This document shows positions 1-10,855 of a DNA stretch of 64,000 nucleotides, one piece after another. The notes under the pieces were generated by a model that searched no databases, was not told where the DNA came from, and saw only the letters and a program-made list of their open reading frames with translations. Location: positions 1-64,000 of the forward strand of contig JALBUN010000049.1 of assembly GCA_025174535.1 (NCBI GenBank), read 5' to 3'. The position numbers and the translations under genes were made by a program. The stretch is from Cantharellus purpuraceus (Eukaryota; Basidiomycota; Agaricomycetes; Cantharellales; Hydnaceae). Each line of letters begins with the position of its first letter. Position 1 is the stretch's first letter.

Positions 1-271
1 GAGTCACCAGACCATCAGTGTAGCCATGGAAATTCATGTCCATTGAGACATCTGAGCCGTTGAAGCTAAGTTCCATATCTCGAGGCCCTTTCAAATACCT
101 TAGTCCGCATTTTGCTAGCTCCCAGTGGCATGATTTAGGATTTGCGTTGTAATGTCTGAGTACTCCCATAAGGAATGCAATGTCCCTTGCATTGCATACA
201 TGAGTGATCCCACTACGCTTGTGTATGACACCATCTTTCCTCTGATTTCCATCTTGGTCACGACAGGGTCC
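1..271 (-). pseudogene. Ty1/copia RT-RNase H fragment
   Basis: Minus-strand translation with gaps resembles the end of a copia reverse transcriptase and the start of its RNase H: a GSLMYAM-type block, a degenerate RYLKG-like block, then HGYTDGLVT in the position of the usual GYSDADWAG. Stops interrupt it and it is cut at 271 by an LTR-2. The rest of the element lies outside the window. The family call comes from motif recall, not a search. Confidence 0.6.
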
Positions 272-519
272 TGTTTTGGAACCTGCAAAATTATGGTGTT
301 AGGGCAAACTCTAAATCACCACAATTCCGTGAATGAACAGCTGAGAAGAATATCAAACCCTGCTGCAGCACAACTCCAGAAACAATTTAATGTTTGTACT
401 TTGGTTACAATCCTTTGTATTGGTCAATGCAGACTATATGCAGAGAAGTAATATGTTTCTTAGCAGCAAGAAATGAATAAGACTTCCAGAGTCTAGAGTT
501 CACGGACGCTTAGGGGTCC
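272..519 (-). repeat. Partial LTR-2, 248-bp tandem duplicate
   Basis: Positions 272-519 repeat almost base for base at 520-767. Both begin TGTTTTGGAACC and end at the same internal LTR-2 point (cttaggggtcc). This is either a tandem duplication of the LTR end or an LTR inserted next to another LTR. GGTCC sits directly before both starts. Confidence 0.85.
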
Positions 520-1945
520 TGTTTTGGAACCCACAAAATTATGGTGTTAGGGCAAACTCTAAATCACCACAATTCCCTGAATGAACAGCTGAGAAAAATA
601 TCAAACCCTGCTGCAGCACAACTCCAGAAACAATTTAACGCTTGTACTTTGGTTACAATCCGTTGTAATGGTCAATGCAGACAATACACAGGAAGGTAAT
701 ACATTTCTTAGCAGTAGGGAATAATAAGACTTCCAGAGTCTAGAGTTCATTGACGCTTAGGGGTCCAGATATTCCAAAAAGAGGGGAATGCACTTAGAGG
801 CTAGAGGAAGTAGGCAGATGAATCCAACCGTCCAACCAGTGACACTCTGAAGCTGGTAACAGCGATGTGTGAAGTAGTCTAGCAACTGCTTCACATGAGT
901 TCAAGATCCTAATGCTCTGCAAAGGCAGCACACACTAGTAACTTAAACAAAGAGCACTAATGGCAGGACTATCGACAGACAATCTCACCCTGTAGATTTG
1001 TAGTCACGTGAGGCAGATACTACACTCACGCCCAAAGCAGGACAATCACTACTTCGAGTGCAATCGAATACAGTTACACAACTGTATGTGACCCTTGAAC
1101 TGGACAATCAACAGTTACTGAGATATAGGGGATGACACTGTATGTCACTCTAGTCACACTGATGTGCAAATGATGGGGTAGAAAATGGTTATTTATTCAG
1201 AGGCAGAATGGGCTCCTTTTATATTGTATTTACAGGAGCTGACTAATACTACTGGAAACTTCTACCTATTAATAGATGGAAACTACTGGAAGCTAGTGGA
1301 ATATGTAAGAAGGGGGTGGAAGTTTCCTAGCCAATGAGCTGCTTGATTTGCTCTGACTCATGGCATGAGTCATGGATGGAGTCATAGTGTGACTCAGAGC
1401 AGGAGTCATGGTATGAGTCATGGAAGGAGTCATAGCATGAGTCATGGCAGGAGTCATTGCATGAGTCACCATTACCCAAATAACTCAGTCAATACTTCGT
1501 TTCCTGGGCTGATAAGCACAGCCATGGGTAGGCACAGCTTCTATTGAACTCTTCACTGAAAATGGAGTCAGGAGGTGCAGTGGTTGTGAAGATATTGAGC
1601 ATTTACTGGCAGTGGTGACCAGGAGTCGGAGATTAAAATGAGTCATGTGATTGAAAATGAGTCAGTAGTCTGGGTGACTCCGGCTGACTTTGAAGCTGGT
1701 GACATCTGTGAAGGTTTGTGGGTCCATGTTGGTCCCAAAACTTTGCCCAGCAGAACAATAAGTTTGTAGACTCATTTCTACATGGAAAATTCCCAAAAAA
1801 AATATGAAAAAATAGAGAATATTTGAATGGCCCTGAATCAAGAGAAAGCAGCACATATATGCTGATATTTTAAGGCCATGAAGCGAAATTGTACAGTTTT
1901 GGAACTTTAAACAAGATCTTTTAAGGGAAAACCAGTTCCCATACA
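520..1945 (-). mobile_element. LTR-2 copy 1 (solo LTR, minus)
   Basis: A 1.43-kb unit with TG...CA ends (TGTTTTGGAACC at 520, CCCATACA at 1945), matching the LTR-2 copies at 10100, 35806 and 32673. In its own (minus) direction it has a TGACTC-rich array (about 1345-1470) followed by a TATAAAAG box. No matching 5-bp TSD is seen at the two ends, so at least one edge has recombined. Confidence 0.85.
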
Positions 1946-2010
1946 TTCATCATCAGGTCTGCTGAATTCTCCTTTGACTGGATGTAGGTAAGTGCTGCTT
2001 CATTTGAAGC

Positions 2011-2538
2011 TGTTATGCACTGGGTCCGATTGGGGGTCAGAACTTGGATTGGAGTCAGGGGTCAGAGTTGGAGTGGGGATTGGGGTGTGTTGTGGGGTCA
2101 GAATGGACTTGGCTTCAGCTTATGTGCTGTGCCCTCACTAATACCTGTGTCTGAGATTTCAGAGACAGAGTATGACTTAGATGGTTTGGATCAGACTTAG
2201 AAGCTAGGCATGATTCGATATTCAAACTGGGGAATGAAGTCCCCAGTCATACAGCTTAAATACATATTTGAAATCTAATAATAGTTACTCCAGTGATGGG
2301 TCTCTGAGGCCAGCGGCCTTATGTGAATATGTCCAAGTCTGACAGGGATGGATGTCCAGGTTCCTATGGTGATGCTGATGCATTAATCAGAACTGGAGGC
2401 GGATGAGCAAGATCAATGGTGATGATCAGACAGACTAATGGAGATGTGAGGGTTTCCAAATGGAGTATAGATTTCATGTGTGCAGGGATCTGGGTGGATC
2501 GAATGGGGATCTGGGTGTTGATGAATATAGTCATAACA
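2011..2538 (-). mobile_element. LTR-5 (minus), likely 3' LTR of gypsy-B copy 1
   Basis: It runs from TGTTATGCACTGGG (2011) to ATAGTCATAACA (2538), the reverse complement of the LTR-5 copies at 23885-24422 and 52049-53130. On the minus strand it is preceded by a purine-rich AATAGAGAGATAC that could be a weak polypurine tract. It lies on the 3' side of minus-strand gypsy-B copy 1, and LTR-5 is joined directly to the gypsy-B interior at 53130, so it is read as that element's 3' LTR. Flanks gaagc and gtatc do not form a TSD. Confidence 0.75.
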
Positions 2539-2709
2539 GTATCTCTCTATTAGGGCTGAGCCCTTGAGGCCTCATGTCTGTGGATTGAACAGGTGAGATG
2601 GTTGGGTGCAGTTGGAGTTATACTGGGGTCTGGAGACATATAAAAGGAGAGACATGCTGAGGTCTTATCCTCAATGATATCAAATCCCTTTGCAAATCTG
2701 AGTGTGGCT

Positions 2710-4425
2710 GAGCTTGAGCAGTTGCTCCTGGCCTGATGGAAGGAAGAGGAAGAGGAATGGAAACAGAAGGAGGAGGAGGCAGAGGAATGGAGATGGAAGG
2801 AGGAGGTGATGGTGAAATGGAGATGGAAGGAGGAGGTGATGGTGGAATGGAGATGGAAGGAGGAGGTGGTGGTGGAATGGCAATGGAAGGAGGAGGAGGT
2901 GGTGGAATGGAGATGGAAGGAGGAGGTGGTGGTGGAATGGAGATGGAAGGAGGAGGGGGAAGAACAGAGATGGAAGGAGGAGGAGGAGGCAGAACAGAGA
3001 CAGAAGGAGGAGAAGGAAGCAGAGCAGAGGCAGAGGGAGGAAGAGGCAAACGCAGAGCAAGCGTGCAAGGTCAAGGAACTTGTGGCTGCAAGGCTGAAGG
3101 AAGTGGAAGAACAGGAACATAAGTTAGAGGTCACCATGGAAGTAGAGGAGGGGGTGACCAGGGTGGGGGCAACTAGTCAACTGGGGAGTCCAAGCATGCC
3201 AATACAGGCACAGACTCCTGAGGTTGCCATTATCTCGGTTGCATGGATGGAGTTGACCCGTCCAACACCTGTCCCACCAGTAGACTCACCAGTGCATTGG
3301 CAATCATGGCCATTGTTTGTGGCGGGTGCAGCTGAAGATGATGTGGTGGAGGCAGAGGAGGCAGAAGTGGAGGCAGACCCTGATGTGGACATGGAGCTCA
3401 ATGCAAATGTGGAGCCTGAGCAGGTATGGATGTCGGGATGGATACAGGGCCTGACCTGACCTTGAATTATTACGAGGAGATGGCCTGGGTAGCCACAGTT
3501 GAAGCTTGCAAATGGGCAGAGCTATATGCTGCTGCCACCAAGAAGAACCTCAAGGTCACAGTCTTCTCATTGAAGGCATACCCGAGTGCTGATACAGAGA
3601 AGTGGGAGGCAGATTGGAGGATCATATGGCACAAGGCAGAGGATCACTTATTAGTGACTCATAAAAAGGAGTTGCATGTTGCTAGGTCAGCAATTGAGCT
3701 TCATAAGCACAAGATGGAGAAGGCTGCAGTGGAGCAGCAGGACAAGGAGGAGGAGAGGGAAAACTTGGAGGCCATGTTGAAAAAGAGTAGACCACTCAAG
3801 GCTCTGGCTCCAATGGAGCCATTCAGCAGGCCTGGCATAATATGCAACTTGTGTTGTGACATGGGCGTGGAGTGTGTATGGCCCACTGGTCCAACCCACT
3901 GACTTCAGTCCTGTGATTGTTGTTGGGTTGGAAAGGAGGGTGTAGGATCAATGGCAAGTTTGATCCCTGAAGTTGGAGCATCAAGCCATGACCAGTGATC
4001 CAAAGAGGGGTGGAGAAAGAATCAGAAGGTCATCCGACCACAAGGCAGTGGAGACAGGTGCTGTGGCAGCTGGAGGTAGTGGTGTCAGATCAGAGGGAGC
4101 AACAACTGGGGCAGGTACAGGGTGCATCTCTCCACCCAACAGTACTGTGGGCCAGCTTATCAGGGTGGTTAACATACAGTCAGAGCATCTCCGGTGAATG
4201 GAAGGGTTGTTAGTGGACTTGGTCAAGACAATGAAATGGAAGGAGGTTCTGGAGGGTCGGCAGACTGCTGAGTTGCATCAACTGCAGAAGTTCATGGCCT
4301 CTCTGGATGAGGATTCAGACATGGGGGATGAAAAGGATTGGGTGTCAGATGTGGAGAGTGATGATGAGTCAGAGACAGAGGCTGAGGTAGACAAGGGGAA
4401 GGGAAAAAGGAAGTGTGATGTATAA
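2710..4425 (+). pseudogene. Coiled-coil / zinc-cluster protein, decayed
   Basis: Reading frames at 2806-3459, 3426-3902, 3973-4197 and 4198-4425 join into one protein-like sequence broken by a few stops and frameshifts. Order: a Lys/Glu/Trp-rich coiled coil, an acidic linker, a conserved helical part (HKKELHVARSAIELHKHKME), two cysteine clusters (CNLCCDMGVEC, then CDCCWVGKEGC just past a stop), a QLIRVVNIQSEHLR helix and an acidic C-terminus ending GKGKRKCDV. The paired C-x2-C-x6-C clusters recall a Zn2Cys6-like DNA-binding pair. From memory, similar proteins are common unnamed families in Agaricomycetes. It lies antisense between the integrase and 3' LTR of gypsy-B copy 1. Confidence 0.5.
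2750..3020 (+). repeat. Imperfect 27-30 bp GGA-rich tandem repeat
   Basis: About nine imperfect copies of a gaatggagatggaaggagga-type unit. In the coding frame they give WKEE-type coiled-coil repeats; the other frames give MEGGG or proline-rich shadows. Confidence 0.8.
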
Positions 4426-4539
4426 TTTATAAAAATGAAAATGAAAATGATTGTAATATTTTGGAACAGATTTGAGAATAGCGGAAGCTTTGACTTGTAA
4501 TTTTGAAGGAGAAAAAGCAGGTTGGAGTGAGGTTTTCAG

Positions 4540-5246
4540 AGGTTGGGTAGACTTGTAGCTTTTCTCTGTGAATCATAATAACCAATGATGCAGAATGATA
4601 GGAACTTAAAGATTTGTAAGAGGACTAGGTTTGTCTGGATAAGCAGAGTGAAAATCAGAGACAGATTCCAATGCATGATTGAGTTTGGACATGGAGATCC
4701 ATGAGGACTCTTCATCGGTGCCCTCATATCCAGTCCATTTGACCAGGTACTGGAGCTTGCACTTGTACCAACGATCAATCTTTGAGTCCAGGATCTCAGA
4801 TATCTCATATTCATTATCTCCCTCGATGATGAATGGAGGGGGTGGAGATTGGATGTGGCCAGGGATCTTGTTTGTAGTAGCAGGTTCAAGCATTGATATA
4901 TGGAAGACCAGGTGAACTGCTTGGAAGTGGTCAGGGAGTTGGAGGGTGAAGGACCTACTGCCTGCATGAGCAATGACCTCATAAGGACCTAAGTATTTCT
5001 CAGAGAGTTTCTTCGATGGACAGGTGGTCCAGAAGTGTTTGGCCTTGACAAATACTTTGTCTCTGATCTGTAGGTCCAGAGCTGAGATATGGTGTCAGTC
5101 TGCAGAGACTTGGTATTGTTTCTGGGCATAGGAGATGGCTTCTCAGAGATGTTGGTGTAGTTGGTCAAGGTTGGTTATGAATTGGTGGGCTTTGGTGGAG
5201 GTGAGTTCCTTCTCCAGGTGGACAGAGATGTTTGGATGGAGTTTTT
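4540..5246 (-). pseudogene. gypsy-B integrase C-terminus with chromodomain
   Basis: The 95-residue frame 4893-4606 contains YEISEILDSKIDRW..LQYLVKWTGY, the classic chromodomain fold start, followed by SSWISMSKLNHALE. In chromoviruses this C-terminal domain of integrase steers insertion to marked chromatin. The upstream part of this region encodes the integrase C-terminal barrel in disrupted frames and is cut at 5247 by MITE A. Confidence 0.8.
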
Positions 5247-5866
5247 GACATTTGTTTAGAAATATATTAAATATGTATATATAACCCATTTCTTTAAATT
5301 TTATATAATATATTTATAATAAAACATATTTTGATATTTCATTCATGATTCTCAAATTTATATAATTTACTTAGATTTAAAACATATTTTGATATTTTGA
5401 CATGATTCTCAAAATATTTTTTTTTTTTTTTTCATTTACTGGTGGCAACTGCTTCAAGGGAATATTCTACTCCTGCTACACTTAATTTCTTTCACTCAGG
5501 CTTTCTTGTACTATACTGGTCAAATAATCTAATGTACCTTGAATCCTCACCTGGTATTTGTATATCTAAATATTCTATATTATACCAATAATATTAATAT
5601 ATACATTACTGTTATATTCATATAAATAATTATGTTCAAACATCTTATCTTTTAAAGTTTATTTGAATATGAAATATATATTTATATTTATAAAAATTTA
5701 AGATATCCAAAAAAAATTCAGATATCTGAAATCTTTAAAGATATCCAGATTGTAACTCCCTATTTTTATTATCATTATTAAAATTCTGATGTATATATCA
5801 TATATTCTGATGTACATCTCATATACATCAGAATATTGTATAACAGCATCATTCCGAACAAGTGTC
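5247..5866. mobile_element. MITE-like element, copy A (620 bp)
   Basis: An AT-rich, non-coding element with terminal inverted repeats: GACATTTGTTTAGAAA (degraded) at the left and TTCCGAACAAGTGTC at the right. It is flanked by a 3-bp TSD, TTT (5244-5246 and 5867-5869). Subterminal TATACATCAG arms form hairpins near the right end. It interrupts the gypsy-B integrase and belongs to the same subfamily as copy D (52247). Confidence 0.85.
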
Positions 5867-6640
5867 TTTATTAGCAAAGAAAGGAGAGATGCCAGTAGTC
5901 ATGTTCCAAGCATTGTTGTAGGCAAACTCTGCCATTGGAAGTAGATCAGCCCAGTTGTCTTGTTGATAGTTACAATAGACTCAGAGATATTGTTCCAGGG
6001 ACTGATTTATCCATTCTGTTTGTCTGTCTCCTTCAGGATGGTATCTGGAGGTGAAATGAAGCTTCATGTTGAGAGCCTTTCCTAATGTGCAGAAGAAGGA
6101 GGAGACAAACTCTGAGCCCCAATCAGATGTGACATGTGATGGAACTCCATGTTTAGAGAACACATGGAGAATGAACAACTTAGCTAGTAAGGTGGAGGTG
6201 ATGGTGTTGTGTGTTGGAATGAATAGTGACTGTTTAGTGAACCTGTCAACAATCACAAGTACAGAAGTTGCTTAAGTGTTCCATAGGGTTTGTGCCTTTG
6301 CATTTTTGAGCACATACATGTGGTACAAGAATTACAGTAGTGTTGAATATACTCTTGCATTTTTGGCCACATGTAGTCTCATCAGATTAACCCTTGTGTG
6401 TTTTGCCCAAAGTGGCCAGAAATTGGGTGATCATGATAGTACTGCAAAACTTGGAGTTGGAGACCGTTGGCATTGGGGATGTATATCCAGTCATTGTGTT
6501 GGAGGTGTCCTTTGGGGTCAAGTGACCACTTTGGATCAGAAAGGTCATCCAAGTGTTTAACTGCAACAGGGTCAGATCGGAGTGATGAGCAGATGTCAGA
6601 GCAGAGTTGGTCAATGTCCATGATGGTGACAGCTCAGAGG
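5867..6640 (-). pseudogene. gypsy-B integrase, Zn finger and catalytic core
   Basis: Frames 6621-6382 and 6256-5981 encode an HHCC-type N-terminal region (YHDHPISGHFG, later CNSCTTC) and an rve core: MIVDRFTKQSLFIPT, SDWGSEFVSSFF with the second catalytic Asp, then EGDRQTEWINQSLEQYL with the catalytic Glu. Stops between the two parts inactivate it. Confidence 0.85.
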
Positions 6641-6798
6641 GTGGGAGTCATGAGGGTGGATGCTCATAGGGATGATGCCAGCTGCTCATTAGTGAACACA
6701 GGACAAAAGTTGTGTGGATTTACAGTGGCATAGTCACTACTCCCTTCTTTAGGGTAGACCTCCCAGGATCTAGTTAATGCATCAGGCTTTGCTCCAAG

Positions 6799-7570
6799 TC
6801 AACCAGGGTGGAAGCAGATAACGAGGTTGAACTGAGACAGGTATTTGGACCATCGGACTTGTCTCCAGGTGAGTAGTTTCATCATGGAGAAGTATTCCAA
6901 GTTCTTGTGGTCTGTTATGATGTCAACCAGATTGGAGGGGCCTTTGAGGTAGTGTCTCCATATCCAGAAAGTTTCATATGTGGCAAGGAGCTCTTTGTCA
7001 TGGACATCATAGTTCAGTTTGGGGGGTGTAAATGTGTGTGAGTGAAAAGTGATTGGATGGACTTGTCTGTCATGTGGAGAGATGATGGACAGGATCACGG
7101 CAAGTGCATAGTCAGAGGCATTGGTCTCTAATAGGATAGGGACGTCTGGAACCCAATGAGTCAGTATCGGAGCAGAGGTAAAGGCCTTTTTCAAAGTCTC
7201 AAAGCTCTGTCTACATTTGTCAGTGAAATTCCATTGGATGCCCTTCCTAGTAAGCCAGGTGAGTGGAATGGTAATATCAGTGTAATTGTGAATGAATCGT
7301 TAGTAGAAGTTGGTGAACCCTAGGAAGGACTGTACGTCTTTGACTTTCCGCAGCTCTGGCCATTCCTGTATGGCTTTGATTTTGTCATCAGACATTGTCA
7401 GTCCTGTGGGGGAGAGGATATAGCCTAGGTACTCAACTGAGTTGGAGTGGAATTTGCACTTGTTGGCGCAGGAAAAGAGGCCATGTTGGTGGAGACATTG
7501 GAGTACCTCCTGGATGTGTGTCTGATGTTCTTCTTCATTTTGTCTTATGGGGAGTACTAATGCAGCCCTC
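6799..7570 (-). pseudogene. gypsy-B RT thumb and RNase H
   Basis: Frame 7194-6799 gives FTSAPILTHWVPDVPILLET, then NASDYALAVILS (the RNase H Asp region), LNYDVHDKELLATYE and ITDHKNLEYF, the usual gypsy RNase H landmarks. Upstream frames give SPTGLTMSDDKIKAIQEWPE and QSFLGFTNFY of the RT thumb, interrupted by a stop where a conserved Arg is expected. The RT palm and catalytic motif are deleted. Confidence 0.85.
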
Positions 7571-7599
7571 AGCCTGTATGGAGGCTAGAGGACTGCTTA

Positions 7600-9329
7600 C
7601 TAATTTTTTTTTTGGTCCATCACCTTGGTGTCAGACTTGTCCATTGTAGCATTGGCTGCACAGCCCTTTGCTTTTGTGGCAGACAAGGTTGCCTTGTTGC
7701 AATCCTTGGCTTGGTGACCAGGCTTTCCACAGAACAGACAGAGGTTGTTGTCCATGTGGCACTGGCATTCCTGCTGGGTAAGTTTGCCATCCTTTCCCAG
7801 CTTGGTGGAGAGGTCCAGAGTACTCTTGCAAGCTCTGGAGTTGTTGCCAGGGCTGGAGTTGTTCTGACTGGAACCAGAAGCAGTGGCATTAGATGCTTGT
7901 TCAGAAATACAACAAATACGTATATACAACCTATTTTCCTCAAATTTTATACAATACACTTCAATTCAAACTTATTTTCATATTTCAACATGATTCTCAA
8001 ATTTTACACAATATACTAGATTAAAACATATTTTGATATTTTGGCATAATTCTCAAAAATAATTGTTTTTTCCCCATTTAGTGGTGGCAACTCTCTTGAA
8101 GGAACATCCAAATATCATTGATTCTTTCTTATACAATACTTGTAACATAATTTGAACTATCTTTAATCCCCACCTGGTATTTGTATATCTAAATACCCTA
8201 TATAATACCAATTATATTCATATATACATTCCTATTATATCCATGTAAATAATTATGTTCATCTCAACCAAATATCTCATCTTTTAAAGTTTATTAAAAT
8301 ATAGAATATATGTTTATATTTATGAAAATTTCACATATCCGAAATCTTTTAAGATATCCAAATTGTAACTCCCTGGCTTTATGTATCATTGAAATCCTGA
8401 TGTATATCTCCTATACATCAGAATATTGTATACTGACATGATTCCGAACAAGCGTCTTACCAGTGTTTGACTTCTGGCCAGAGTTGGTGGTGGTCTTCTT
8501 ATCGGACCCCTTGTTGGACTTGGGGGTCTTGTCTGACAATTTGTCTGACTTGTTGTTAGCCAAATTTTCATGGGAGACCTCAGATTGATGTTCCCAATAA
8601 TGGGTGTCCATGGATTGGGCAAGCTTGCAAAGGTTAACCAGAGTATCCAACTTACCAACGCATGATATCTCATCCTTGATTGCGGGACAGGAGGCCAATG
8701 TAAAATTGGTGTTGGAGTGCAGTGTCACCCCATTGGACCTTCAGAACTAGCTACTGGAAACTCACAATGTATTTTGCATTCTTGTGATTTTCCTTCATCC
8801 AAAGTTGATCAAGTTCATTCTCGGCATCAGCCTTGGGGTTGTAAGGACTGAAATTGGTCCAGAGTTTGGAGATGAAGTCAGAGTAGTCCTCTGACCATAT
8901 TGGGTCATCAGAGTTGTCCATGAGTGCTGGTTTGAAGTAGTCCATAGGACATGGCAAAGGTGACCTGAACCCAATCAGATATAAATGCATTGGGGTGGTC
9001 GTGGAAGTTCAACTGGCATTGTACCAGGAATGGTTGGAGTTTGCATGGATCAGAGCCGTCAAAAGGGTCAGGTTCCCAGACCAAGGTCTGGGACTTAGGA
9101 GCTTGTGGGCACAGATGCTGCTGGCGAGCAGGGAGATAGCTGGCACCAGATTTGGGGAGGGTGGAGTATCGTCTGCTTCATTGACAGCCTCTATATGACC
9201 CATTGGTTGTTTGATGACCTCAGGGATGGTGTCGATGCTGGGAGTGAGCACCTTGATGGTTTGTGCACATTGGAATTGGTGGTGGATCGTGGCATTGGGG
9301 TAGAAGTGAGTGCAGCAGTTTGAATATAC
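7600..9329 (-). pseudogene. gypsy-B gag, split by MITE B
   Basis: From the internal start (9329): TPSIDTIPEVIKQPMGHIE, an acidic and Pro-rich linker, a capsid-type region (YFKPALMDNSDDPIWSEDYS, then AENELDQLWMKENHKNAKYI), a Lys/Ser/Asn-rich linker and a CCHC zinc knuckle, CLFCGKPGHQAKDC. MITE B lies in the linker. The capsid frame is broken in places. The same protein order is seen on the plus strand at 53150-54740. Confidence 0.85.
7892..8456. mobile_element. MITE-like element, copy B (565 bp)
   Basis: TIRs are GATGCTTGTTCAGAA (left) and TTCCGAACAAGCGTC (right), with TSD TTA at 7889-7891 and 8457-8459. It has no coding capacity. CTGATGTATA and TATACATCAG form a 10-bp hairpin close to the right TIR. 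It is nearly identical to copy C and is inserted in the gag linker of gypsy-B. Confidence 0.9.
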
Positions 9330-9532
9330 TGTTGCTTGTCTTAGTTCACACCATTGCACAGAACTCAACCAAGTATATTGGTTGGGCAATGTGTTGTATA
9401 GTGTGGTAGTTAACTAAGTTCTATCTACTACATGTGGACCCACACATGTACTTGGGTCCACTGGCTTACATAATAACTATACATATGCACCCTATGGGTG
9501 CATATATCTACCAAGAAGACAGCATTCCTTAT

Positions 9533-10097
9533 GACGCTTGTTCAGAAATACAACAAATACGTATGTACAACCTATTTTCCTCAAATTTTATACAATACAC
9601 TTCAATTCAAACTTATTTTCATATTTCAACATGATTCTCAAATTTTACACAATATACTAGATTAAAACATATTTTGATATTTTGGCATAATTCTCAAAAA
9701 TAATTGTTTTTTCCCCATTTAGTGGTGGCAACTCCCTTGAGGGAACATCCAAATATCATTGATTCTTTCTTATACAATACTTGTAACATAATTTGAACTA
9801 TCTTTAATCCCCACCTGGTATTTGTATATCTAAATACCCTATATAATACCAATTATATTCATATATACATTCCTATTATATCCATGTAAATAATTATGTT
9901 CATCTCAACCAAATGTCTTATCTTTTAAAGTTTATTAAAATATAGAATATATGTTTATATTTATGAAAATTTCACACATCCAAAATCTTTTAAGATATCC
10001 AAATTGTAACTCCCTGGCTTTATGTATCATTGAAATCCTGATGTATATCTCCTATACATCAGAATATTGTATACTGACATGATTCCGAACAAGCGTC
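9533..10097. mobile_element. MITE-like element, copy C (565 bp)
   Basis: TIRs are GACGCTTGTTCAGAA and TTCCGAACAAGCGTC. The TSD is TAT (9530-9532 and 10098-10100); its right copy includes the first base of LTR-2. It therefore inserted across the left edge of an already present LTR-2. Confidence 0.9.
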
Positions 10098-10576
10098 TAT
10101 GTATGGGAACTGGTTTTCCTTAAAAGATCTTGTTTAAAGTTCCAAAACTGTACAATTTCGCTTCATGGCCTTAAAATATCAGCATATATGTGCTGCTTTC
10201 TCTTGATTCAGGGCCATTCAAATATTCTCTATTTTTTCATATTTTTTTGGGAATTTTCCATGCAGAAATGAGTCTACAAACTTATTGTTCTGATGGGCAA
10301 AGTTTTGGGACCCACATGGACCCACAAACCTTCCCAGATGTCACCAGCCCCAAAGTCAGCCGGAGTCACCCGGACTACTGACTCATTTTCAATCACATGA
10401 CTCATTTTAATCTCCGACTCAATCTGGTCACCACTGCCAGTAAATGCTCAATATCTTCGCAACCACTGCACCTCCTGACTCCATTTTCAGTGGAGAGTTC
10501 AATAGAAGCTGTGCCTACCCATAGCTGTGCTAATCAGCCCGGGAAACGAAGTATTGACCGAGTTATTTGAGTAATG

Positions 10577-10720
10577 GTGACTCATGCAATGACTCCTGCC
10601 ATGACTCATGCTATGACTCCTTCCATGACTCATACCATGACTCCTGTGATTACTCATACTATGACTCCTGCTCTGAGTCACACTATGACTCCATCCATGA
10701 CTCATGCCATGAGTCAGAGC
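10577..10720 (+). promoter_or_regulatory. TGACTC array in LTR-2 (bZIP/Gcn4-AP-1-like sites)
   Basis: Twelve TGACTC/TGAGTC-type heptamers at mostly 12-bp spacing; six are exact TGACTCA or TGAGTCA. Two more exact TGACTCA lie at about 10378-10404. The array ends about 130 bp before the TATA box. TGACTCA is the known Gcn4/AP-1 bZIP core; use in this fungus is inferred. Confidence 0.6.
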
Positions 10721-10847
10721 AAATCCAAGCAGCTCATTGGCTAGGAAACTTCCACCCCCTTCTTACATATTCCACTAGCTTCCAGTAGTTTCCATCTATT
10801 AATAGGTAGAAGTTTCCAGTAGTATTAGTCAGCTCCTGTAAATACAA

Positions 10848-10855
10848 TATAAAAG
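10848..10855 (+). promoter_or_regulatory. TATA box of LTR-2
   Basis: TATAAAAG followed by GAGCCCATTCTGCCTCTG; the same box is at 36557-36564 in the solo copy at 35806. It places the U3/R border shortly downstream. Confidence 0.7.

Larger units (their letters stand above)
4430..9329 (-). mobile_element. gypsy-B copy 1: chromovirus with internal deletion
   Basis: A Ty3/gypsy element on the minus strand. In coding order: gag (9329 to 7600, split by MITE B), RT thumb and RNase H (about 7560 to 6799), integrase (6640 to 5867, split by MITE A) and chromodomain (4893 to 4606). The protease and most of RT are missing. At 7560-7600 the gag end (reading LRAALVLP) joins directly to the RT thumb (HQHGLFS), whereas gypsy-B copy 2 has about 1.2 kb between the same points. 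Several stops are present. Its internal start (GTATATTC at 9329) is the same as in copy 2. Confidence 0.85.

Noticed and set aside
1365..1547. MSHGRSHSMSHG-type His/Ser repeat protein frame (also at 10499-10705 and 36208-36414)
   Set aside because: It is the translation of the TGACTC array in LTR-2; the start and end vary among copies and it lies in the promoter part of the LTR.
2550..3137. Ser/Phe/His-rich and Pro-rich minus-strand frames
   Set aside because: Shadows of the GGA-rich tandem repeat that encodes the coiled coil on the plus strand.
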